This document shows positions 1 to 11,685 of a stretch of 64,000 bases of DNA, one piece after another. Position numbers and translations under genes: made by a program. The notes under the pieces were generated by a model. It searched no databases. It worked only from the letters and a program-made list of their open reading frames with translations, and had not been told where the DNA came from. The stretch comes from Ligula intestinalis (lineage: Eukaryota; Platyhelminthes; Cestoda; Diphyllobothriidea; Diphyllobothriidae), in the NCBI GenBank assembly GCA_036362985.1, contig JAYGXS010000002.1, forward strand, positions 87,680,331 to 87,744,330, given 5' to 3'. Positions within the stretch are counted from its first letter, which is position 1; each line of letters begins with the position of its first letter.

Positions 1-1491
1 AACAGCTGAGGCATCGCATGGCCCAACTGCATTAAACGTTAACGCGTTCGACACACAGACGTGCATACGTGCACTAAGACCTAAACACTACTCCTTTCGT
101 ATTCGTCCGGCATGACGCACAGCGCTAGCCTCCTTGCTAACCATACGTCGGTCCGTATAAAGTGTTTTAACGAATTTACAAAAATAAGGTCATTCGGAAT
201 GCTCAAGAGACTGACACTTGACTGACTTAAGCCAGCCCAATTTGAATGCACCTCCCCATCTCTTGGGCCGTCCATTCTTTCTGCACCTTCGATATGCGCT
301 CAACCAGTCTCTCCCAGTCACACACCCCTGCCACTCTCATATACTCAAGCCACTCTGCCCACTGACACACCTGTATCACCAACCCATCAACTCGTTCTGG
401 AAGACATGTGTTTTTTCTTGCCAATTCCAAGGAGATTGTGTTGTAATCTGCTTCTGTACTTTTTGTCTAGCGTGTGTTTACTACAACCAACGTCCTGGTT
501 AAGAGTTATGTCAGTCGCTTGTCCCTTTTCCATTTTAGGTCCGTACCACCGATATCTGGATTTGCTTATAATCCTGAACGTATACTGTTGTTTGAATAAA
601 CAGACTTCTCTCGATTTCTTCCGCGTGCACTGACGACTTTTGCTTTGGCATGACTGACCATTCATCCAAGATCACGCTTGGTGAAAGGTTTCGAAAAGTG
701 ACCTTTACCTTTTAAGCACTCGCTCAAAGATTATATAAGTCTTCGCGTTGTTGGACGAGCAAGCCCGATTAGCAACTGCAGCCAAATTGTTCTTTAACAC
801 AAGTTGTTGTTGTTGTAGATGCTACTACAGAGGACAATCGGAATTTTTATTAATGTCAGTTAGGCACTACAACGTCGAAAAAAGTGACTTACAGAGCATT
901 ATTTACAATACCAACTTGATAAAAAATTTTCCCGCCTGTAGATTTTTCTCAATATGTTTCGAATTGTACCGCGACATCTCATCCGAATTTGTCATGAAAT
1001 TCTCGGAATATTTTAAATCCCGACAACTTCACAATGCCTGTAAAACTGCAATGGTTACTTCATATTAATAGTTTCATCAGGGGTCTATCATAGAACAGTT
1101 GAAATTTAACAACGATCATCTGCCCAAATTTATACCCCAATATTGAATACTTGTAAGGTAGTTACCGATCACTAATTCTGACTTTGGAGCAAAAATGTTA
1201 GGCAGTCCATAAGTAAGTTTGTATAACAGTACAAATATGGTAGAAAATAGCTTAATATAGGCATGTGTAATTTACTTCAAGTAAGAAAACAAGACGTTGG
1301 TTAAATCTGCGTGTTTAACTGGGCTACATTTAGGGCGCATAAAGCAATATTTTACTTATTTTTCGAAGCTTTTTTTGTTGCTTTCGTATAGCCGTATTAC
1401 ATTTTACGTCGTATTGTCCATCGTCGCGCCATGGCCATGTCAACAGATCAGTTATGGCAAATATTTCGGAGGTTGGCTCTTAATTCTTTAG
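1..1491. other. No recognised gene; upstream of PDCD6-like exons
   Basis: No protein family or repeat was recognised here. Short reading frames on both strands show no domain. The 5' coding exon of the PDCD6-like gene, which should hold the initiator Met and the Pro/Gly-rich N-terminus, should lie here or left of the window, but no convincing exon with a donor of the right phase was found. Confidence 0.4.
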
Positions 1492-1609
1492 AAACTTTTA
1501 AGAATCGACAAGGACGGTAACGGAAGTTTATCAGATACAGAAATTCAGCAGGCTTTGTCAAACGGCACGTGGGCTCCTTTTAGTATTCTCACAGTGAAAG
1601 AGATGATTG
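1492..1609 (+). CDS. PDCD6: PDCD6/ALG-2-like penta-EF-hand protein, exon with EF-hand 1 (5' exon missing)
   Basis: Four exons (1492-1609, 1646-1804, 4969-5078, 7194-7295) join in frame into 162 residues plus stop, covering all five EF-hands of a penta-EF-hand protein. In this family Ca2+ binding drives dimerisation and binding to ALIX/ESCRT and COPII partners at endosomes and ER exit sites. This exon holds EF-hand 1, with loop DKDGNGSLSDTE and ligands at positions 1, 3, 5, 7, 9 and 12, followed by QQALSNGTWAPF, a stretch nearly identical to animal ALG-2. The acceptor is TTTAG just before 1492; a second AG would start the exon at 1503. The donor after 1609 is G|GTATGC, phase 1. The Pro/Gly-rich N-terminus is not seen. 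Sorcin and peflin are alternatives, but the ALG-2 match is closest. Confidence 0.88.
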
Positions 1610-1645
1610 GTATGCGTTTTTCGATCCGTCTGTTGAACTTCACAG
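1610..1645 (+). other. 36-bp micro-intron in PDCD6-like gene
   Basis: The intron starts GTATGC and ends TTCACAG. Removing it turns the interrupted frame into MIALFSRSRADQLDF, which aligns without a gap to the EF-hand 2 region of ALG-2. Reading through without splicing would insert 12 residues absent from the family. Introns of about 30-40 bp are established in schistosomes and related flatworms. Confidence 0.85.
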
Positions 1646-1804
1646 CTCTTTTTAGCAGATCACGTGCTGATCAGCTAGATTTTCAAGAATTTCAAAGTCT
1701 CTGGAATTTCATCCAAAATTGGCAAAACTTCTTTACCACCTGCGACACGGACAGATCGGGGTACATTGACTTCAACGAATTGAAAAAAGCCTTAACATCT
1801 TCGG
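1646..1804 (+). CDS. PDCD6: PDCD6-like, exon with EF-hands 2 and 3
   Basis: This exon encodes a degenerate EF-hand 2 loop (SRSRADQLDFQE, no Asp at position 1) and the canonical EF-hand 3 loop DTDRSGYIDFNE. Canonical loops 1 and 3 with degenerate 2 and 4 match the known Ca2+ binding pattern of ALG-2. The exon ends KKALTSSG at the donor G|GTGAGT, phase 1. Human ALG-2 has Gly-Phe where this protein has Ser-Ser, just before GYRLSDQ; that Gly-Phe pair is the site of the isoform switch that controls ALIX binding. Confidence 0.9.
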
Positions 1805-2719
1805 GTGAGTTCACTCCTCTTTTAAGTTATCCAAAAATCTATCGCTTTACTTAGTTTAATTGATTTCTCCCATTGCTCGGTACCTCGCCGCACCTGATAT
1901 TCTACCTTCTTATAAGATTTCTGAATCCTCATGTCGTAGGAAGTATTGAGTACACATGCATCGTACTATCTTGCTCCTGATATTGAACAGTCTCCGGCAA
2001 GTCATGACTAGAATATTGGTCGATTAATCAGTTATACCGCAACAATAGGTGTGTTAATTTTTAATCCCATCATATAACTAACCACTTTACGTCTACCTGA
2101 CCCACAAAATGCCATTGGAACGGTGATCTCTATCATCAACTATGCTGAGTTCTACCTAACTCAAGCCAAATATTGAAGATTCACTGGCCACTTCGATTTT
2201 TTCTAGGGAAGTCTGATGCACAATTTTAGATCCTTATTCGTTTTCGGCAATAAGGCATTATTGCTCGGTTCTTGCTTTTTTGGCAGCTTTTAATGGGTTA
2301 TCCCTTAGCGTAGCTGCTGGCTCCCCTGTGCGTCCACAAGTGGGGGGGGGGGGGGAGTGAGACAGCCTTCAGCGAAGGTTAGTCGTGGTATAAGTGGACT
2401 GTCGGGTGTTGCAGATAAGCATTCATGGACCAGCAGCAATAATGTATTCAGGGCACAGAGAAATGAGGTCCGACCTGCCGCCTGCGTTATAAAATGTAGA
2501 AAACTCGGATATCGGCGCTATGACATGACGACTGTTAACATCCACTTTATTAATCTGTATGTTACTACCGCCTTGCTCGAGTTCTGCAGTTAAAGCAAGT
2601 GATTTTAATCCCGGTAATTTGGTGCATACGAATAATATGCAAGTTGGAATAATTAATTGTGAACAAATTCTAGGTATTAGATGATATAAAGATCGAATAT
2701 TCCTGATCTTCGGCACCTA

Positions 2720-3600
2720 AAGCATGCTGGTATGCAGTCTTCACCAGTACAACGTAGATGTCTGTTGTCTGCCGAAAGTCTGAATCCCGACTCATACCCA
2801 CCTACTTAATTCTTTTTGGTATGGGTGTGCAAGCCTGCGTGGATAATGTCCGGCATAGTACGTTTCTATTGATCACGATTTTCGGCTGCCGACCTACATA
2901 TTTCAACTTAGTCTCTTCTCTAGCGACGGAGACCAAATATTTAAGGTCCAAAAACCACTTCACTGCCTTCACGAATCGTGTCGCACCAGGTCTTGACTTG
3001 ACCTACTCTTCGACTTCCCTAAGACTCAAGTGTGGGGAAATTAATCTCCCAAGAGTCAACTCCCAGTTCATAATATACTACAGCGGCCCAAGCGGTTGTT
3101 CTTTTAACCGCGGTGAGGAGACCGTCCTTTCACACTGTGCACTTCTTGTGCGGAAACCAGTTAGTGACCGGATAACCTGCGTGTGACTGAAGGATCACTT
3201 ACTGAAACCTCTGCCGTGTTTATGTGCGCACCGACATAAGTCGTTGAAAAGCTCAATAAAGTGACCTGATACCTGCAGTTGTGGCAGTTATTTGAAAGAC
3301 TCCCCCGCTGCGATCTGACTGTTGCCGCGAACTGGAATGACTTGAGTGAAACTGGCGCCTCTTCAAACACTTTATTGGTTGTTGTATGTTTGGTGCGGCA
3401 ATGTTCAGGAAACGCTGATCTTCGCTAATCCGAGCTGACTGCGACCATCACACAATGACCTGATTTTTAATCTACGGTCAGCCAAACCGACTAAGTTATT
3501 GTCAGTTCGAGTTTCCGCAGATACATGTGTGACGCCAAAACGCTTCACGCCAATTAGTGGGACTGCCTTCTGGCTCGCCCACACTTGGAACTTTAACTCC
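2720..3600 (+). pseudogene. Degenerate RTE-like non-LTR retrotransposon, endonuclease region
   Basis: Near 2745-2795 the plus strand reads QYNVDVCCLPKV with a stop shortly after, matching the 'LDVCCLSEVR' segment of flatworm RTE apurinic endonucleases. Near 3300-3345 a second segment, LTVAANWND, resembles the endonuclease motif 'VVAGDWNAQ'. Stops and frameshifts interrupt everything between. Only the spacing and these two motifs support the call; the reading frame at 2758-3186 is a shadow in another frame. Confidence 0.45.
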
Positions 3601-3699
3601 TGTCGGCCCCCAAAATGTCACGTGCACGACGTGTTTATTTCGCTACAATTTGAAAAATCGATGCCGCTGAGACCCTGAGCAGAAAAATCCTGTCCGTTT

Positions 3700-3815
3700 C
3701 TGCTATTGATTTGTGCTTTCTTCTCAGATAGAAAGTCGGCGACGGATGTCGGAATGTCAGGCGAATAAGTGTGTTGCCCCAGCGACCGATTCTTCCTCTT
3801 CCTCTTCTTTTTTCC
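3700..3815 (+). repeat. PLE-terminal fragment with degenerate hammerhead remnant
   Basis: The segment GTCAGGCGAATAAG, then GCCCCAGCGACCGATTC and a CTTCCTCTTCCTCTTC run, matches the ends of PLE-related pieces at about 28775-28825 and 52385-52490. Upstream, GACGGATGTCGGAATGTC looks like a decayed helix II / GAAACGTC segment. No intact CTGANGA box remains. Confidence 0.5.
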
Positions 3816-4968
3816 CATTTAACAATCCGGGCCGCCGGCGACAACAGCTGTTATCGGTCATCATTGAAGCTGTCGGTCGGTTTGGCAGCTGAGAAAACTC
3901 TTGGAGACACTCAACAATGCCGAAGTGACGGATCACTTGAACAATCTTCAACTATCTCTTCTATGGTTGTAAATTTTAGACTGTGTACGTAGAAGAGGAT
4001 CAAAACCTGTAGTTATTTGACCGCAGCTACTCGAAAACCACCTTTCAAATGAAGTACACAGGCTTTTTCTCAAATAAGACAGCCCGCGCCATCCAAAATG
4101 ATGACTTAAGGGATTTTCGCCTGTTCTTTGTCCTCGGTCTTATGAGTTCAATGTTGCCGTCTTCGATCCAGCACCATTACTCACTTTGGGGCTTCAAGGA
4201 AGTGGATACCTAAAATCCTGACCCGGTAATGCCTGTTAAGATATGGAAGTAGTTTTTGGTCTCTGTCGCAGTGGAAGAGAATGCGTCGAGTTGTCTAGAT
4301 TCGCTGCCGCGGATCGTCCCTCGTGCGAAGGCGCAGTCCGTGACATAAAGGAAGCTGATTAGATCAGGCGTAATGACAGCTGTACAAGGTAAAAGTAAGT
4401 ATTTGTGCAGAATTTTCATTTCCGCCTGCGATCGAGAAATACGAGCCGAAGACGGTGTGTGTACCTTTCTCACAACTGCTAATGCAGGAAAATGTCTACT
4501 TATAGTCCTGCAATAGTAATATTTTGCAAACTACCACAGAGTGGCTCGTATACTTGTTTATCTTCATGACACCCCGTTTATTGGCTAAGTAAATGAATCT
4601 GACGTTGACGTCGGATACAAGGTGGCCCCAGAATCACCGGTACGAAACCTAATTAGTCAAACCTTTCACGCACTCACCACTACCGTAGGCATTTGCACTG
4701 AGATCACTCAATAATTGATTGGATATGTTGTATTGTTGAGGTGTATATTTTGTTCTTTATGTACCTTTTCTTTACACCCACACAGTTTACTGTACTCGTC
4801 CTTACACAATAAATTATCGTAACTCAAGAAAATTGTCAAATTCAAATGTTCTATCAGGTAATCAACACTTGTTCGCACAGAAAAGACGACAACCTGCTTA
4901 CACATCTAAATTTTAGCCAACTGACCTAGGAGCAATATAATTAATTTTTGAAATCTTTTTTTACCTAG

Positions 4969-5078
4969 GTTATCGGTTGTCAGACCAAATTCTTCGCTTA
5001 ATGATGTTCAAGTTTGACAGACAAAAACAAAACGTGATTTACTTCGACGATTTCATTCGCCTCTGCGTCATGCTACAG
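4969..5078 (+). CDS. PDCD6: PDCD6-like, exon with EF-hand 4
   Basis: Acceptor TTTTACCTAG. The codon split with the previous exon restores Gly, giving GYRLSDQI, the signature that follows EF-hand 3 in ALG-2. The EF-hand 4 loop DRQKQNVIYFDD is non-canonical, as in the family, and leads into DDFIRLCVMLQ. Donor CAG|GTAGGC, phase 0. Confidence 0.9.
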
Positions 5079-7193
5079 GTAGGCTTCTAGGTTTTTATTT
5101 AAACTCGACGAAACACTTCCTTTGTTTGGCTACTTTTCCTTTTCATTTTATTTGAGTCGGATTATATAGAAATGTAGAGATAGAACCTCAAATCCCATGA
5201 AAGATGTGCTCTAAAAACAACTTCGGGTTTCCGATTACCGGAACAGGTGGATCGCACCTCGCACCGTAAAAGTATCATAAAAATTAACAGCAACTGTGCT
5301 GTATATGCAGATGTAGACTACAATACTGGCAGGCTTACTGCTCAAAAATGGTAATTTATGGTCTTCCGACCAGGATTCCAGGCCTCCTTTCAATCAAGGC
5401 CTCAGTTGATTGTGATTCCGCCGCTATTCTTTAGGTATTTTAGATAAAAGTCCTGAATTGGGCCCAATATATTGTCATTCATTTGAAAACTCGAACTTAT
5501 TTTCTGCAGGATTTTACTCTTCGTTAAGTTTGCTTATGTAGTCTTAAGGGAAGTGAAGGCGTGATGTTTAGTACCCTTACAGCAATGGTCGGCCTCATCG
5601 AGCTCGCTAAGAGCTCGACACGGTCGAGCCTCCATTTTATTGGCTGGCACCTCCGCGAGAATTTGCGTCACTGAGGCTGCAGGTGGATGCGCGCAAGCTG
5701 ATTGGTTAATCGATCGGCCATTGTATGCGTCATTGTATGTGCTGCCACACTGCTTTGAGCACGCACAACGGACTTGTCTCTGCCATAACAATATGCACAG
5801 AAAATACAAACCTATCTCAGTGTCAACCATCAGAAGACGTGCCAGGTGAGATCTTGTTGATTTACGCGAAACCGCGCAGGATGTGAGGTTTTTCGAGCTC
5901 GACTAAGGGTGCATCTAGACCTCGACTTCGAGCTCGAATTGTTATTAGGGTAGGATAGATCGGGCTGCTAAACAAAGCTTATTTGACCTCCGGCTGTCTA
6001 ATTTAACGGCACATGGTTGCTTTATGTTGACGAGCAACCCTGATATCTGTCACCATACGCCATATCATCTCACTGGTGTGTAGAGCATATAAAGCACATT
6101 GGTATGCATTCTGTTTTCAGTACTGCGAGTACTCACTTATTTCTCTGCGTTTGTGACATTGTGGTCCGGGATAAGTTTATAATATTGCAGTCACTGGTCT
6201 ACGCACAACCACATTGACATCCCATTTTGACTGACTGAAAGACTGTTCGTAAAATAAGTAATCCCCTAGGCCAATGGAACCCCTAATAAGGGTGCTTGAA
6301 ACTTCGGCACTTCCACACAAGCAAATGTGGTAAGATTGCTAATGAGGCGTTAGGGTGGATTCCTCTTCCGAGTTAGGCGGTCGGTGAACGTTTACCAATG
6401 AATACGAAGGGTTTGCGTCTAACTGGAAGTTTTCTTTGCAAACGGCAGAGAAATATAGGTATTTTCGTGATTGAGACGTTGATTCTTCTCAAAGGTCGTA
6501 GGATTCGCAGAACACGTTCGCACATTCTGTCCCCGCATCCTTTCGTTTAGCCAATGTATCTGTCTTCCTTCGTCCATTAAGTCGGTTTGCTTCAGTCACT
6601 GTGCACGAACCATTCGTTCAAATGAAGGAGACTGGATTCCCCGGTAATGCCTGCAGTCTACGATTATAGTCCGTAGGAAACGTCTGGCTGGATGTTGCGG
6701 TAAGTTTTGTTGTTAGCTGGCAACACTCCTCGCTGGTGTTGGAAATCTATAAACTGCTCAGATAATAATGAATAGAACTGCTGCAGACGGAATTACACTG
6801 TTATTGCCTATCGTATCGAGTTAGTATATGAGTACCTACAAAATGGGAGATTAGTCTGTTAACGAAGTTAAACTGAGCATTTTCGTGAGGGGGACCGCCA
6901 GCCAATCGCAGAGAAGTTTTTGCTTTGTCTTTTTGGTACACGTCTCTAGCAAACGAAGATTACGGGTAACCTCTTCAATTGACTAGTTCTCATGAGGTAT
7001 GCTTTTAAATCACTGTCTAGTCTCTCCCTCCCCCCTGAATCCTCCTCCAGCAACGTGCTCTCCTCTACCTTAGTATACGTACTTATACATAGGTTCTTTC
7101 AATCAGTCTTCTGGCATAGCCATTACCTTGGGATCTTGCTTAACGCCATTGTCTCCCGATTTTTTTACTTCTGTACTCTTTTTTACCCTTCAG
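5079..7193 (+). other. PDCD6-like intron, about 2.1 kb
   Basis: Bounded by GTAGGC and CCCTTCAG. No repeat or coding remnant was recognised inside. Confidence 0.8.
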
Positions 7194-7295
7194 AAACTCA
7201 CTCGAGAATTCCGCACCCTAGACACCGACTTGGATGGCTGGATTACAATTGGCTATGAGGCTTTCCTTTACCATGTGTTTTTATGCCTTTCGTGA
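7194..7295 (+). CDS. PDCD6: PDCD6-like, terminal exon with EF-hand 5
   Basis: Pyrimidine-rich acceptor TTTTTACCCTTCAG. The exon encodes KLTREFRTLDTDLDGW and ends VFLCLS-stop (TGA 7293-7295). It matches the C-terminal helix, fifth EF-hand (the dimer interface in this family) and short hydrophobic tail of ALG-2. The exon sum is 489 nt, a whole number of codons. Confidence 0.9.
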   Translation, partial: KLTREFRTLDTDLDGWITIGYEAFLYHVFLCLS

Positions 7296-8290
7296 ACTCC
7301 TTTCTTAAACCCCCTAATTACTTCGCCCAACCCCATCCGGACTCCATCGAGGGTTTGGCGTTCAGCACCACTGTTCCGTATCATGTTGAAATGTCGTCCG
7401 TACGTCCTATCTCGAATTCTGCCGAATTTGTTTACATTCAACTGAGTAAGCGCATTTTTGCGCTTTATCCCCGAGCTTCCTGAGTCGCTATGGAATCTGC
7501 CGACTCAACATTCCTAAGCCTGATGCTGTTTTTCAATCTATTTCCTGTCGTCTAGTTTTTACCTCTTGGATTGATATGCGCAGGCTGCCTTCTTGGTCCT
7601 CGTTTTTGAAACCTTAGAGCACCAGGGCTGCTGTCAGAGCTTCCTCTTTCATAATCTGTTTTTTTTTATTGGATACTTGCCTTTTGGACTTACTTTCTTT
7701 GTAAGTAAGCGAATCCCTTTTCTATTAACTGGGGCATTTTACAGCCCTAATTTGTCTATTTGTGCACAGAGTATTGCAGTTTGTTGAATTTTGATGTTCG
7801 TTCAAGAATTTATGCGCTTTTTTTTCCCATAAGTTAGCTCCTGGTACTGCCCTTCTGCCTACACTTATAACAACCCATGATTGCCCTTTCTTCGGATTAA
7901 TAAATCCTGCTCATCTTTACTGGGTTAAGCATGTTTTTTTCACTTGCTCTGGTCGTTTTGTATACGGTATGATGTCCCAATTGCTTGCGGTGCTTGAAAT
8001 ATTCGTCCGTACATTTTCTTGTCTTAAAAAATCAGTAACTGTCAGTTTAGCTTTGGGAGTCATTCTTTATGAACACAGTATGCTATTTCCCTCAAGAATC
8101 TGGTGGCTAAGTACGTGCGTTTCTACCGTGGACGTTACTTTTGGTATTTAGGTAGACTGCAAGGCTTTCCAAAAGGTCTCCCAAATACGCACGACTGATA
8201 GGCTTCCAACGTTTTAGCCGCAGTCCTTGGTTTTACCATAGACCACAAAGAGCACTGATTTTCTGTGCGCATTCAGCGATATCAGTATCG
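7296..8290. other. 3' flank of PDCD6-like gene
   Basis: No gene recognised. A possible polyadenylation signal AATAAA lies at 7899-7904, about 600 bp after the stop; its use cannot be judged. Confidence 0.4.
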
Positions 8291-8299
8291 TAGGTGGCG

Positions 8300-8700
8300 T
8301 TTCTGGTAAAACGTCAACCAGATTTTCGAAATGTTGTCTTTATTAGAAAGCGTTACATAGATGACATTGTTATATTGCTTATCATGCAGCATATGTCATT
8401 CACACCAGCTCGGCGGAGTACGTAGCTTTGCGATCAGTCGCGAAAGTCGCACATTATAATGCGAATACCTACGAGAAGATTAGATCGGTTGCCCAACATC
8501 TAGCCTAGTTGCAGCGTTGGAAATGTAGCTTTCAGCCACGAGGATCCCCCTGCTGTGGTTCGATACGCGAACGACCTGTTCGTTATACTTGATAAGAACA
8601 CTTTTGAGATCTGCTCAAATGTACCTTCTCCGACATGCCGTGTACAGCGTAAAAAAGCATTGCGGTTAGTCGGGAAGGGGGGGGGGGGTGAAGGGTACGA
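8300..8700 (+). pseudogene. Possible reverse-transcriptase remnant
   Basis: Two short plus-strand segments in different frames resemble the RT catalytic box: VFIRKRYIDDIVIL near 8330-8378 and VVRYANDLFVIL near 8544-8580, the latter with Asn for the first catalytic Asp. PLE RTs have Y(V/A)DD followed by hydrophobics, so a badly decayed PLE is possible. No other RT motif could be aligned, and chance is not excluded. Confidence 0.25.
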
Positions 8701-10552
8701 GAAGTAGGACATCCTTGAGGCCGACTGGCTAGGAGTGGATGGCAAATCAGCTTTATCAGTCGCTGCCTTCGTACGCATTCGTGGGAAATGAATGAAGTGC
8801 CACCAACACTTTGGTACCCCCTGCAGTATATTTAAAGTGCGTCAGAAGCAACAGAACGTCGTACCACAGAGTTCGGCCTGAGTATCGTCCCTCCTTCGAC
8901 AGCTACCCTAAGTACCCGAATCATACGAACGCAGGACCGACTGGACGCAGATGAGCAGCCTGGCGTAATTTATTAAATCACATGCGTGCCTGTCCTCGCC
9001 ATGAAATAGGCCAGAATGGACGACGACATACCTCACGAATAATGGAGCAAAACAGACGGTTCAAGGAGGCAGGCAACCCACTGTCTCAAGTCGTAACTTA
9101 CAACATTTAGAAGGGCCAGTAATTCAACTTCGAGTAAACGTGTATAGTGGCGCGAGCCAGCAATAAGGCCAGGTGAGGACTACTAGAGGCTCGGGTGTCT
9201 GATGCGACCTCCATCCCGGGCTTCCTTCACGGAGTCGTGAGCCGCGATCTACTTCCTAGCCAAGTACGCACGCCGTCACCATGCCGTTAGATGGCGAACA
9301 TCCAGCCTTATTGCAAACACTACTCCTCCCCCCCTTCCGCCCAGCACACATTCCCTCGTCCTTTTGTTTGTCTATACAAACGGCTCGGTTTTTGTCGCAC
9401 TCCCACTACTGGTCTCCTGCACGAGGTTCAGTGCAGGTTCAGTGTCTACGCGCGCCGGCTAAACTCCTAAGCGCTGTCTATGCAAACCGCTACGAGTAGC
9501 CCCGCGATGTCCTATGCTGCCCCGCTTGTCGCGGCTCAGCGCGCACGTTAGCTCCAACCAATAGATGCGCGCATGTCCACCTGGCTGAGTGCACGGCCCA
9601 GCAGTCTCGGCTCCACAGCACCGAACAGACGATTTGGCGTATTGACTCGGCGTACATAACTCCGTCTGTGTACTGTCTCTTTTCCAGCAGTAAACTTCTG
9701 TCCACCAAAGCCGTCTGGTTTGACTTGTGATTTTGAGGAACCTTCTGTTTGTCGACATCACAACCTGCGACTAATGCGCTGCCCACATGATCAACATGAA
9801 TTGAAATCGCCTTACACTTGTGCACAAATTCGTCTGTCTAGGGGAGACATTTCATAGACGGATGACGAAGTTATAATTCTGAGTTCCAAAGCCAGTTAAT
9901 TTCCCGTCTGCCTGTAGTGTCCAGTTTGGAATCATCGTAGCATTGAACTCACCCTAAAAGTGAAGATGTATTGAGCAGCATTTCTGACATCTCGATATTA
10001 TACACAATACCAAGTTAGGAGGATTAACCACTTCAACGTTAACTCGGCTGCCGTCAGGGCATACTAAAGCCGAGGATGTAAGACATGATCTTAGAAATAG
10101 AAGTCCCAGAAGGTGCTGGAATCCTTAATATTCATTGTGACAGAGCTGCCGCGTTGCGATGATGGTTGAGGAGCGCTTTTCCAAGCGACTTCTACGACGA
10201 TTTTGCTACTGGTCTTTGGACAACGAAATCTTAATAAGGGTACCCTGAACCACACTGAATTTAGGCCGAAGTGGTTGCTAAGGTTGGTACTCAAAAGTGC
10301 AAAACACTTGATGGACAGTAGCCATACGGTGGACCCAATGACTGCAATGACGTTTGGGCTTCGCCTGGGCGTTTTGGAGGCCGCTGCAATGCGAAGAAGA
10401 AAACCAGAACCCTGTGATCACAGGAGCACATGATAAAACTCTTACTCCCGTGGTAAGGATCGATAATGGACGTAACCCCCCCGTCCCCTTCTCCATTCTC
10501 TCACTCCCCTCCTTCCTCCCCCTGCATGACTAACTGCTTCTCCGCGCGTTGT
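8701..10552. other. No recognised gene
   Basis: A G-rich run lies near 8680. The GC-rich part (about 9130-9830) resembles the heads of the GC-rich repeat family at 12056 and 22160 in composition, but no clear alignment could be made. Nothing else was supported. Confidence 0.35.
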
Positions 10553-10692
10553 ACACAAGCGATTTATGACGCAGGCAAGAAGAAACGACACTGCAAGGAG
10601 AGCATCAAATAAGGTTGGTTAGTCGGATAGTGCATTCATCAGCCACATAGATCACAGCTTCTTAATCTGCGTAAGGCAATCCGTCATCCCCG
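10553..10692 (+). repeat. Left arm of about 135-bp inverted repeat pair
   Basis: The segment from TGACGCAGGCAAGAAG to CGTAAGGCAATCCG is found again, reverse-complemented, at 11426-11560 with few differences, including GGTTGGTTAGTCGGATAGTG. The 733 bp between the arms contain a 100-N gap. It could be a DNA transposon with long terminal inverted repeats or an inverted local duplication. Confidence 0.75.
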
Positions 10693-11325
10693 ACGTTTTA
10701 TGGTCTGGAGAAAGGCGACTCTTGCGCTGTTTGTTGACCTTGCTGAGTCTAGACATCACACTACCACGTGCAAAAGAATCGGAGGGTCAAGGTCACAAAC
10801 GAATGAGCAGAACTTCTGGATGCTGATTCACCGTCGTCCAGATTATGAAATTTCTTCGTGTCACCTCCACCTCCATGTCTCCTGAGGCTCCCCATTTATG
10901 CTGTCTCTTCTGCTCTGTACAGCATTCTGTTCTGAAGACGTAACACTTCACAGAGGCTGCATATAGCATGTCTGCTGAGCTGAGCTTGGTTTCCTGCGTA
11001 GTGCAGCGGATTAGTTAACAACCGACCAAGCTGATTTGTGTTCTGGAACGTTTAGAAACGAGTTCACGTTGCTGGTTTTGCTGCTTATGGTAGCTGAGAA
11101 CCTAGTTTGCTGGGTTAACTTCCACGATGGTGATGTTGGCGCTTTGTGCACAGTGTTAATATGACTGGATGGTCGTGATGGTGGATCTAAAGATGTCCAG
11201 ATGCGTACTCTGAACAATACAGCAGATTTTAAAACTCAGGAAATGTCGTGGTATAGACAGAAACATCATGTTGCGCGAAATCAGCGTACGTGGCGTGTTT
11301 CCAAGTTTTACGGCAGGAAATTAAG
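10693..11325. other. Sequence between inverted arms
   Basis: The short frame at 10700-10885 begins MVWRKATLALFVD. This faintly recalls the 'VMVWGGI..' segment of Tc1/mariner transposases but has no catalytic residues, so no function is assigned. Confidence 0.2.
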
Positions 11326-11425
11326 NNNNNNNNNNNNNNNNNNNNNNNNNNNNNNNNNNNNNNNNNNNNNNNNNNNNNNNNNNNNNNNNNNNNNNNNNNN
11401 NNNNNNNNNNNNNNNNNNNNNNNNN
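11326..11425. other. Assembly gap, 100 N
   Basis: A run of 100 N between two inverted repeat arms. The round size suggests a scaffold gap of unknown length. Confidence 0.95.
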
Positions 11426-11560
11426 CGGATTGCCTTACGCGGATTAAGAAGCTGTGATCTATGTGGCTGATGAATGCACTATCCGACTAACCAACCTCGT
11501 TTGATGCTCTACTTGCAGTGCGTTTCTTCTTGCCTGCGTCATAAATCACTTGTGTTCCAG
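11426..11560 (-). repeat. Right arm of about 135-bp inverted repeat pair
   Basis: Reverse complement of 10553-10692. It begins immediately at the N gap, so the arm may be longer than seen. Confidence 0.75.
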
Positions 11561-11685
11561 TGGGAGGTTGGGCATTATTATGTTGCATTTCATCGGGCAC
11601 TAATATTGTCTTCTTCGCTCCTCAAACCTAAATAATTGGTGAGCAGATACTTTACTCTCTGAACTACTCTATTCGGGAAAAGACT

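Larger units (their letters stand above)
1805..4968 (+). other. PDCD6-like intron, about 3.2 kb
   Basis: The intron carries a degenerate RTE endonuclease remnant (about 2720-3600) and a PLE-end fragment (about 3700-3815). The rest (1860-2700 and 3820-4960) shows nothing recognised except a run of about 14 G near 2342. Donor GTGAGT, acceptor ACCTAG. Confidence 0.8.

Noticed and set aside
2758..3186. 142-codon plus-strand frame
   Set aside because: It runs in a different frame from the recognisable RTE endonuclease segments and has no domain of its own.
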